From contig CAKVLD010000074.1 in NCBI GenBank assembly GCA_934755305.1, forward strand, positions 1 through 12,043: a DNA stretch of 12,043 bases, given 5' to 3'. The position numbers and the translations under genes were made by a program. Shown piece by piece: positions 6,955-12,043 of the stretch. This stretch comes from an uncultured Clostridium sp. (GTDB taxonomy: Bacteria; Bacillota; Clostridia; Clostridiales; Clostridiaceae). The notes below the pieces were generated by a model. The model did no database searches, was not told the DNA's origin, and saw only the letters and a program-made list of their open reading frames with translations. Position 1 is the stretch's first letter. Each line of letters opens with the position of its first letter.

Positions 6955-6983
6955 ATTGTATTCTTATAAGAATACTTTGTCAA
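6955..6983 (-). promoter_or_regulatory. Strong promoter with an operator-like palindrome in the spacer
   Basis: TTGACA at 6983-6978, a 17-base spacer and TACAAT at 6960-6955 on the minus strand, near consensus. The spacer and half of the -10 box are covered by the perfect 18-base palindrome GTATTCTTATAAGAATAC (6958-6975), well placed for a dimeric repressor that would block RNA polymerase. I cannot assign the regulator. It would drive the nitrogenase-like operon or a short RNA ending at 6863. Confidence 0.75.
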
Positions 6984-7024
6984 TATATAACTAAAATTCT
7001 TTTTTATAACACAAACAACACTTA

Positions 7025-7033
7025 TGTTATAAT
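7025..7033 (+). promoter_or_regulatory. Extended -10 promoter of the lipoprotein gene
   Basis: TGTTATAAT on the plus strand is a TGnTATAAT extended -10 element. No good -35 is present at 17 bases upstream, as is common for extended -10 promoters. It points away from the 6955-6983 promoter, and transcription would start near 7040, about 40 bases before the ATG. Confidence 0.55.
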
Positions 7034-7080
7034 TAATAAATAATTTAATTATCGAAATATTTATAAGGAGTGACTTTACA

Positions 7081-7671
7081 ATGAAAAAAACAGTTTTAAG
7101 TTTGTTATTACTTGCATTATTACTTACTGGATGTTCCACATCTGATTCTAAAGATACAGATCTACAAACTTCTAATAACACAAATAGTAGTATTGAGAAC
7201 TCATCAAATAATTCAAAAGAAAAAGATACTAATTCACAATCAAAAAATAAAGACACATCTTCAAAAGATAATAATACCAAAAGCAAAAATGACGCTTCAA
7301 ATAAAAAAATAATTGAAGAAGTTAAAAATTATATTCTTAATGGTCAAAAAGATAAACCTGAAGCTAGTAAAATTAATTGGAGCAAAAGATTTTTAGAAAA
7401 GGTCGACTTAAATACTTTATATAAACAATATATATCTAATGGAGGCAAAAGCGATTCAGTAGAAAAATTTGCTGAATATATAACAAAAAATGCTCCTATT
7501 CAAAATAATTGGCAACAGATGTTTGAATCTGATTTTTCCAATTCATATGAAGAAAAAATCACTAAAATAGAACCCTTAGAAGGTGATTTATATCAAGTCT
7601 ATGTAGTTATAGATAGAAAAACTGTACCTTATGTTGTTGTTAACTCAAGAACTGGTTATTTCCACGGATAA
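7081..7671 (+). CDS. Putative lipoprotein of unknown function
   Basis: 196 residues with a clear type II signal peptide: MKK, a hydrophobic Leu-rich core and the lipobox LLTGC with the lipidated Cys at residue 18, so the mature protein should be anchored on the outer face of the membrane. Residues about 19-78 are low complexity, rich in Ser, Asn, Lys and Asp, probably a flexible linker to clear the wall. The C-terminal part (about 79-196) looks folded and ends with alternating strands (GDLYQVYVVIDRKTVPYVVVNSRTG split over two strands); I do not recognise the family. AAGGAG lies 10 bases before the ATG. This is the only plus-strand gene here, transcribed alone and closed by the 7671-7709 hairpin. 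Confidence 0.85.
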   Translation: MKKTVLSLLLLALLLTGCSTSDSKDTDLQTSNNTNSSIENSSNNSKEKDTNSQSKNKDTSSKDNNTKSKNDASNKKIIEEVKNYILNGQKDKPEASKINWSKRFLEKVDLNTLYKQYISNGGKSDSVEKFAEYITKNAPIQNNWQQMFESDFSNSYEEKITKIEPLEGDLYQVYVVIDRKTVPYVVVNSRTGYFHG

Positions 7672-7709
7672 AAAAGTAGTAATAGATTTTACTCTATTAC
7701 TACTTTTTT
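7671..7709. terminator. Bidirectional terminator between lipoprotein and lysozyme genes
   Basis: AAAAAGTAGTAATAG (7671-7685) pairs with CTATTACTACTTTTT (7694-7708) around an 8-base loop. It has A- and T-runs on both sides, so it can end transcripts from the plus-strand lipoprotein gene, whose stop it touches, and from the minus-strand lysozyme gene, which stops at 7719. Confidence 0.88.
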
Positions 7710-7718
7710 AGTTAATAA

Positions 7719-8329
7719 TTAACCTATTTTCAAAACTTGTCCTACATATATCTTATTTGGGTCACTAATTCCATTCCATGATTGTAACTGTGCTACTGTT
7801 ACTACAAACTTAGCTGCTATTCCACTTAATGTATCTCCAGATTTAACTGTATATGTTGTTCCATCAGATGGTGTTGATGGTGTAGTCCCATTCACTAAAA
7901 TACTATACCAATTTTCAGCCCAAACACCTCTGTTAGGTTGATTAGCATTCGCTGGTCTTTCATAGTTGTGTATGAATACTTCTGCTAAATATTTAGGTGA
8001 AGAAGTACTTTGAGTAAATTGTCTAAAAGTTAATGGATATGCACTTGTTTTATAGAATTGTTGTCCATTTTCAAGTTCCCATTGTATTCTTCTACATTGT
8101 GTATCTACAGTTCTATAATTTAATCCATTTGCATTTGCCCAACTAGTAAGATTTGTTTTTGGTGTCCATTGTACTAAACCATAGCCACCTCCACCGCTTT
8201 TTTCGTCTATATCAGCTATAATTCCTGATTCTCCTTGCATGTTTCCTAACATACCACATATTGATTGTGCTGTCCAACCTTTTTCTCTAAAAAATTTATA
8301 AATGTATTTTGCATTATCTTTTCTGCCAT
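7719..8329 (-). pseudogene. Phage-tail-type lysozyme with C-terminal LysM, apparent frameshift near start
   Basis: The body encodes a cell-wall hydrolase: NAKYIYKFFREKGWT, SICGMLGNMQGESG (the Glu is the likely catalytic acid) and YGLVQWTP are typical of the phage tail lysozyme family. A Ser/Thr/Pro linker follows, then a C-terminal peptidoglycan-binding LysM (YTVKSGDTLSGIAAKF to IYVGQVLKIG). A good AGGAGG ribosome site serves the ATG at 8329-8327, but that frame (MAEKIMQ) stops after 27 codons. Adding one base in the A-run at 8319-8322 would join MAEK to DNAKYIYK and give about 203 residues. As written, translation could start only at an internal ATG (8258 or 8252, no good ribosome site), losing the first helix. 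No signal peptide is seen. A single-gene prophage remnant or autolysin are both possible. Confidence 0.75.
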
Positions 8330-8356
8330 AATTAGCTCCTCCTATTTTTTAAATTT

Positions 8357-8368
8357 ATCAAGCTTGAT
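8357..8368. promoter_or_regulatory. Short palindrome upstream of the lysozyme ribosome site
   Basis: ATCAAGCTTGAT is a perfect 12-base palindrome in AT-rich flanks, about 28 bases before the lysozyme ATG. It could be a small operator or chance; nothing else supports a role. I see no convincing -35/-10 pair for this gene. Confidence 0.2.
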
Positions 8369-8609
8369 TTATTTTACACCTATAAAAAAAGATAATAAGT
8401 GCTACTTGTAAACTAAATAAATATGATTTTATTTTTTTATTCTTTAGGTGTTTCTTTAAAATCCCTAATTTCAATACTTTTAAATACTTATTAATATCTT
8501 CACATACAATATAATTTCCTAAAGAATAAAAAAATCTATTTAAAATTCTGTAATTTTTAAAATCACCTAACTTTAAATAGATTTTTAAACTAATTTTTAT
8601 TTTAATTAA
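8358..8609 (-). pseudogene. Open frame without a start codon, possible gene remnant
   Basis: One minus-strand frame stays open for 83 codons in very AT-rich DNA, from just after a TAG at 8612-8610 to a TGA at 8360-8358. It contains no ATG. The translation includes NYIVCEDINKYLKVLKLGI and a hydrophobic end SYLFSLQVALIIFFYRCK, which could be a membrane segment. I do not recognise it. It overlaps the 8530-8586 terminator, which argues against a working gene; it may be the decayed end of a lost gene or a chance frame. Confidence 0.25.
8528..8586 (-). terminator. Terminator of the CheX operon
   Basis: AAAAATCTATTTAAA (8530-8544) pairs with TTTAAATAGATTTTT (8572-8586), a 15-base stem with a 27-base loop. 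On the minus strand it ends in a run of T about 35 bases after the CheX-like stop. The A/T symmetry makes it usable in both directions. Confidence 0.65.
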
Positions 8610-8618
8610 CTAAATACT

Positions 8619-9083
8619 TTATTTGTTTTTTTCTAAAGAAATATTAACTTCTATTGTTTTTCCCTCTACATCCATATCTACACAAATAACTTTATCTGAA
8701 CTTGCTGTTGCAGTAAATTCTCCATACATAAGTGTTGGTGTTGATATATCTATCATTATACCCATTTCAGAAAAATTAGTAGCTACATTTGCAGTTAACA
8801 TATTTACTAGCTCTGATATAGCACTTTGAGCTAACTCATTTAATTCATCTACTGGCATTCCCATCATCATAGACGATGCTATTTGTTTTGCATCTTCTAC
8901 ATTAAGACCATAAATTATATTTCCTTTTATATCACCAAATAACCCAATTATAATGACTACTCCAGGACTTTCTATGTACTTACTTTTTAGGCTTAAATTT
9001 TTCTTTTCAATATTATTCATCCCTAATTGCGGGAAAATATTAGTAAAAGCTTTAAGCACTGGATTAATATGATTTACATCCAC
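8619..9083 (-). CDS. CheX-like chemotaxis phosphatase protein
   Basis: 154 residues of the CheC/CheX/FliY fold. The signature helix SAISELVNMLTANVATNFSE carries the E91-x2-N94 pair used by this family to dephosphorylate CheY-P; family members act in the cytoplasm on the chemotaxis response regulator. The length is close to stand-alone CheX. The start is the GTG at 9083, with AGAGGTG seven bases upstream, overlapping the end of the CheY-CheX fusion by 10 bases, so the two are translated together. Only one such E-x2-N helix is present, as in CheX, whereas CheC has two. A divergent CheX-like domain with a different partner is possible. Confidence 0.82.
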   Translation of the reverse strand: MDVNHINPVLKAFTNIFPQLGMNNIEKKNLSLKSKYIESPGVVIIIGLFGDIKGNIIYGLNVEDAKQIASSMMMGMPVDELNELAQSAISELVNMLTANVATNFSEMGIMIDISTPTLMYGEFTATASSDKVICVDMDVEGKTIEVNISLEKNK

Positions 9084-9940
9084 TTAACTTCACCTCTTCC
9101 AAATCCTATATGTATCTTAATATCACCAAATTCACTTTCGAATACTACCGAATACTCAGTTTGTAAATTTCCTGATGCTATTTGTATTAGTTGCCCATTT
9201 AACACCATTGGTGGAACAACTCTTAATCCAAAAGCTTTATTAGATTTATTAATTTTAGAGCAAGCATTTCCTGAAAACATATTTGTTATTTCAGCTATAA
9301 CATTTAATATTTCCTTATCATCTTTAGGTTCTCTTTTTAATAAAACTTCTGATAAACTCTTAGCAGTTTCAAAAGACATGTCAAATATTAATCTGCCTGA
9401 ATGTTTTCCTGTAACCCCCATAACTACAGCTACTCCATTACTGCATATTTCTCCTGAAACATTTTCTTCATGCTTAATCTTTATCTCTTTTTTAATTAAC
9501 TTACTAAATAAATCAATTACAGATTGCTTAAAAACATCTCTATAAGAACTTTCTAATTCTAAAAATAAATCTTTTTCACTAATTACTGTTCTTACTGCCT
9601 CTGCAAGTTCTTCTGAATCAAAAGGTTTTTGAATATATTGAGATATATTAGCTCTATTAGCTTGAATTATAAGCTCATCATCCATCATTGCACTTACAAT
9701 TATAACCTTAATTGTTCTATCAATTTTATGAATTTCTCTTGTACACTCAAAACCATCAGTTCCTGGTATAGTCATATCCATAGTAACTACATCTGGTTTT
9801 GATTTTTTAACCTCTTCAATAACTTCTTCTAATGATCCTGCTTCTCCAATAACTTCAAATCCATGTTCTGTCAAAGCATCTTTTAATAATACTCTTTGAA
9901 ATGGTGAATCATCAACAACTAAAATTTTTGTTTTTCCCAT
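9074..9940 (-). CDS. CheY-type receiver fused to a CheX-like domain
   Basis: 288 residues in two parts. Residues 1-120 are a canonical receiver: acidic pair D10/D11, phosphoacceptor D55 in VVTMDMTIPG, S83 in VSAM and K105 in QKPF. A helical link (about 121-150) leads to a CheC/CheX-like domain, with KEILNVIAEITNMFSGNACSKIN holding E217-x2-N220, the phosphatase pair of the family. The receiver could be the substrate or the regulator of the attached domain and of the CheX-like protein encoded directly downstream. There is no DNA-binding domain, so it is not a transcription factor. No methyl-accepting protein, CheA or flagellar gene is in the window. Confidence 0.87.
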   Translation of the reverse strand: MGKTKILVVDDSPFQRVLLKDALTEHGFEVIGEAGSLEEVIEEVKKSKPDVVTMDMTIPGTDGFECTREIHKIDRTIKVIIVSAMMDDELIIQANRANISQYIQKPFDSEELAEAVRTVISEKDLFLELESSYRDVFKQSVIDLFSKLIKKEIKIKHEENVSGEICSNGVAVVMGVTGKHSGRLIFDMSFETAKSLSEVLLKREPKDDKEILNVIAEITNMFSGNACSKINKSNKAFGLRVVPPMVLNGQLIQIASGNLQTEYSVVFESEFGDIKIHIGFGRGEVKWM

Positions 9941-9995
9941 ACAATACCTCTCATTTGTAAAATTATATATATGTGTTTTATCTTATAAATTAATT

Positions 9996-10040
9996 CTCAT
10001 ATAGATATTTATTCGACTATTTTCTCTTTTTCTTAAGTTT
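9996..10040 (-). promoter_or_regulatory. Possible sigma-D-like promoter of the chemotaxis pair
   Basis: On the minus strand TTAAGAAAAAGAGAAAATA is followed by GTCGAATA, loosely like the motility sigma factor pattern TAAA, about 15 bases, then CGATA. AGTCGAA also differs by one base from a Spo0A box. Neither match is strong; it is listed because the gene function fits a motility promoter. Confidence 0.2.
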
Positions 10041-10087
10041 AAATTAATTTTTTTAAAAAACATCATAAAAGTTTTATATTTTTCAAA

Positions 10088-10116
10088 CAAAAAACTCCAT
10101 ATGCTTTTGCATATGA
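10088..10116 (-). terminator. Terminator of the peptide/glycosyltransferase-like unit
   Basis: On the minus strand AACTTCATATGC, a loop of AAAA, then GCATATGGAGTT followed by a T-run: a 12-base stem with one mismatch, starting about 25 bases after the stop codon at 10140. Confidence 0.85.
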
Positions 10117-10139
10117 AGTTCTAAATATTATATAATAAT

Positions 10140-10451
10140 TTAATCTCTATTTTTTATAAAAGTTATATTTTGTGGTTCATAAAATGATAAGCTAAATCTC
10201 TTCGCCATATCTTGAACTAAATCATTTATAATTTCAGCATCACCAAAATCACAAGAAATAATCACATATCCTTGGCCTTTATCTACTTTAGCTAAAAATA
10301 TCTTTTCTGTAATTTCTTCATAAAAATTATTTAAAGCCTCACATTCTGAAACAAGATAAGGTTCTCCTTCACATATTTTTTCATAAACAATCTGTGCTCC
10401 CATTTCATTGTTAACCTTGTCTGAATTCCAAACAGCACAATACCATTCCAT
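10140..10451 (-). CDS. Small acidic protein of unknown function
   Basis: 103 residues, starting MEWYCAVWNSDKVNNEMG, with an AAGGAG site 10 bases upstream of the ATG. It has no signal peptide or membrane segment, is acidic in the middle (EKICEGEPYLVSECEALNNF) and probably forms a small alpha/beta fold, with a strand VIISCDFGDAEI and a helix DLVQDMAKRF. I do not recognise the family. It is the last gene of the putative unit with the glycosyltransferase-like protein (31-base gap) and the Gly-rich peptide. In such a position it could be an immunity, accessory or unrelated protein; the sequence does not decide. Confidence 0.75.
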   Translation of the reverse strand: MEWYCAVWNSDKVNNEMGAQIVYEKICEGEPYLVSECEALNNFYEEITEKIFLAKVDKGQGYVIISCDFGDAEIINDLVQDMAKRFSLSFYEPQNITFIKNRD

Positions 10452-10482
10452 AATCCTATTTCTCCTTTTTAGTCATATAATT

Positions 10483-11358
10483 TTATTTCTTTAGTTGATT
10501 ATAATAATACCTTAATTCATACATACTTTCTATAATATCTTTATACTTAGGAAACTCTTTTATAATCCTTTTTATACACTTTATACAAAATTCTTCCCTT
10601 TTTTTTAAGTTTTTCCTCATAACATCTTTATATCCCCATACATGAGTATAATGTTTTTGTTTTGATTTTCTTAACTCTTCTAATGAATGTAACTCTTTTA
10701 TGTTAATATTCTTAATTTTAGCACACATAGAAAATAGTCTTTGCTCTGCAAAAACCATATTAATAAGTTTATCATCACTAAGTATTAAGTTTTTCATAAA
10801 ATCTATTGAGGTTTTAGTATAGTAGTTTTTAAAATTTTCATCATTTATATATGCCATAGCAGTATTACTAGGTAAAGCCGACCAATCTAGATCTTTATTT
10901 AGCATATAACCCTCCTTCATATTAAAACTTTTAACACTTGGATATACTAACTCTGATATAGCTTCTTTATGAATTGTTGCCAAATTGCAATCTATTAATT
11001 CCTTTTCAATATTATCCCAAATAATAAAATCTGTATCCATCATCAAACAAGGTATACTTTGATTTTTTAACGCATATATCTTACCAGCCGCCCAAAAAAT
11101 ATTAGGATTTATTTCTTTATAATTAATATTATCTAAAGAAGTATCTATTCCTAAATCCCATATAGATTCAATACCAATTTTTCTATAATATTTAGCACCT
11201 ATACTATCAGTGATCATCTTTATCTTACCATTATTTTGTCTCCACATTAAAGCTGATAACATAGTGGTTAATATTTCAAAATCTTCTATATAATACTCTT
11301 CATCCTTATTCATCTCAAAAAAAGGTCTTGTCCAATTTGAATGAAACGCTTCTATCAC
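10483..11358 (-). CDS. Glycosyltransferase-like protein with DTD motif
   Basis: 291 residues. The order of features resembles nucleotide-sugar glycosyltransferases of the GT-A type: a first strand and helix, KIKMITDSIGAKYYRKIGI near 45-63, WAAGKIYALKNQ before the strand IPCLMMDTDFIIW with the DTD metal/sugar-nucleotide motif at 108-110, and later SNTAMAYINDENFKNYY and AEQRLFSMCAK. It looks close to the uncharacterised DUF6734-type proteins as I remember them; I could not check this. No membrane segment is seen, so it is probably cytoplasmic. The start is a GTG at 11358 with AGAAAGGA rather far (about 13 bases) upstream; no better start exists before residue 16. It lies 17 bases after the small peptide gene, so modification of that peptide is a natural hypothesis. 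Confidence 0.7.
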   Translation of the reverse strand: MIEAFHSNWTRPFFEMNKDEEYYIEDFEILTTMLSALMWRQNNGKIKMITDSIGAKYYRKIGIESIWDLGIDTSLDNINYKEINPNIFWAAGKIYALKNQSIPCLMMDTDFIIWDNIEKELIDCNLATIHKEAISELVYPSVKSFNMKEGYMLNKDLDWSALPSNTAMAYINDENFKNYYTKTSIDFMKNLILSDDKLINMVFAEQRLFSMCAKIKNINIKELHSLEELRKSKQKHYTHVWGYKDVMRKNLKKREEFCIKCIKRIIKEFPKYKDIIESMYELRYYYNQLKK

Positions 11359-11375
11359 CTTAAATAAAATCCTTT

Positions 11376-11561
11376 CTAAATTAAGTCAATGCCATATCCT
11401 CCATATCCAGATCCTAATCCACTTCCTGAAGTTAAATTTCCATCTCTTCTTAATTCTTTATCTATATATTTTTTAATTTTTAAATAGCGCATAAGCTCTT
11501 CCTTACTACTTATTTTATTTCCGTCCTCCATAACTAATGGGAATTTAATTTCTTTTTGCAT
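11376..11561 (-). CDS. Small peptide with Gly/Ser/Tyr-rich tail, candidate modified-peptide precursor
   Basis: 61 residues in two contrasting halves. Residues 1-43 are charged and helix-prone (MQKEIKFPLVMEDG, KEELMRYLKIKKYIDKELRR), like a leader that binds a modifying enzyme. Residues 44-61 are TSGSGLGSGYGGYGIDLI, with eight Gly, three Ser, two Tyr and no Cys. There is no signal peptide. The ATG follows GAAGGGGA by about 10 bases. A glycosyltransferase-like gene begins 17 bases after its stop. The layout resembles ribosomally made, post-translationally modified peptides, but no transporter, protease or known maturase is visible, and a small structural or regulatory protein is also possible. 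Confidence 0.65.
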   Translation of the reverse strand: MQKEIKFPLVMEDGNKISSKEELMRYLKIKKYIDKELRRDGNLTSGSGLGSGYGGYGIDLI

Positions 11562-11605
11562 AAATTTTAGTCCCCTTCATACCTTTATATAATTAATAAT
11601 ATCAC

Positions 11606-11656
11606 TTTTTAGGTAAATTTCACACAACAATTTATAATTAAACCTAAAAATTACCT
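11606..11656 (-). promoter_or_regulatory. Alternative inverted repeats in the peptide gene leader
   Basis: On the minus strand AGGTAATTT (11656-11648) can pair with AAATTTACCT (11620-11611), or TTTTTAGGT (11650-11642) with ACCTAAAAA (11614-11606). The two pairings share bases and exclude each other. They lie 45-95 bases before the peptide ATG. This could be an RNA switch, two halves of an operator, or chance in AT-rich DNA. The 154 bases between repeat copy 3 and the gene hold no convincing promoter. Confidence 0.3.
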
Positions 11657-11715
11657 CACATATTAATATTTTATAAACCAATTCTAAATATATTACTAAT
11701 AAAATATATTTACAT

Positions 11716-11995
11716 AAAAAAGTGGCTTCGCCACGCTTTTATTACTTTAAAGTACATTTTTAATAGCAATTATATTTTTTAATTTAATGCATCTTAACTG
11801 AAGTCACTTTTTTTAGACTGTCAAAAGGTTCTAAAAGAAAAATAATTCATTATAAAAATTCCATTTAATTATTTTTCTTTTTGGTTCTTTTGAGGCACTA
11901 TAATTATTTTTAACGTATTTGCCATCTTACATAACTGAAAGCCTGTAATATTCAGTATTCATTATCAAAAAAAATTTATAAATTCCTCGTATTTG
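11716..11995 (-). repeat. ~280-base structured repeat, copy 3 (upstream of the peptide gene)
   Basis: Same orientation and layout as copies 1 and 2, ending with GTGGCGAAGCCAC plus six T. The hairpin stem TCAAAAG/CTTTTGA replaces GCAAAAG/CTTTTGC of copy 1, a compensated base-pair change. Its 5' end differs: ATACGAGGAA in place of AACGTATAGGAA, preceded by GTATTTCAAATAC, which could supply a shifted version of the same pairing. No U-tract terminator is seen directly upstream, and the remaining bases to 12043 hold no recognisable feature. Confidence 0.82.
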
Positions 11996-12043
11996 AAATA
12001 CTAAATAGTGTAGACGAATATTTTTATATTTTCTACGAAACCT

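Noticed and set aside
6930..7286. Minus-strand open frame of 118 codons
   Set aside because: It overlaps the signal peptide and linker of the lipoprotein on the opposite strand and reflects the low-complexity Ser/Asn/Lys codons read backwards.
7112..7312. Second plus-strand frame inside the lipoprotein gene
   Set aside because: Alternative frame of the low-complexity linker; no ribosome site and no protein-like pattern.
9027..9545. Plus-strand open frame of 172 codons
   Set aside because: It lies opposite the CheY-CheX fusion, has no ribosome site and shows no family motif; it is the antisense of a clear coding region.

Overview
The window is an AT-rich, low-GC Firmicutes segment. Strong AGGAGG ribosome sites, T-box control of trp genes, an LysM/phage-tail-lysozyme protein and CheX-type chemotaxis proteins point to a Clostridium. 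The gene set reminds me of the C. sporogenes / group I C. botulinum group, but that is inference from memory. All genes but one lie on the minus strand.

Layout from right to left, in the direction of minus-strand transcription. (1) 11561-10140: a putative three-gene unit made of a 61-residue peptide with a Gly/Ser/Tyr tail, a glycosyltransferase-like protein with a DTD motif, and an unrecognised 103-residue acidic protein, closed by a hairpin terminator. (2) 9940-8619: a CheY-receiver/CheX-like fusion overlapping a stand-alone CheX-like gene. (3) 8609-7719: a start-less open frame (possible gene remnant), then a lysozyme-LysM gene whose natural start is separated from its body by an apparent one-base loss. 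(4) 7081-7671, plus strand: a lipoprotein, divergent from (5), 6552-3649: a nitrogenase-like component 1 pair. Its alpha-type gene is intact and its beta-type gene is cut by one in-frame TAA. No NifH-type reductase is visible. (6) 3561-3031: a 2H phosphoesterase. (7) 2263-1: trpE-trpG-trpD (trpD runs off the window), behind a Trp-specific T-box leader.

The most unusual feature is a family of three ~280-base repeats (2315-2595, 6583-6862, 11716-11995). All have the same orientation, and each sits in the leader of a minus-strand gene. Two of them start exactly at the U-tract of another intrinsic terminator, and each ends in its own hairpin plus U-tract. The copies can form the same long hairpin, a candidate pseudoknot and alternative 3' stems. 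A fragment of the same element follows the first T-box terminator, and a second antiterminator/terminator module lacking Stem I comes after it. The trp leader therefore carries three terminators in series before trpE. I do not recognise this element; a structured regulatory RNA or a small mobile element are both possible.

The genes do not form one pathway. The trp operon makes anthranilate and its phosphoribosyl derivative under tRNA-Trp control, the chemotaxis pair probably adjusts CheY phosphorylation, and the nitrogenase-like locus looks like a decaying or specially expressed redox enzyme.
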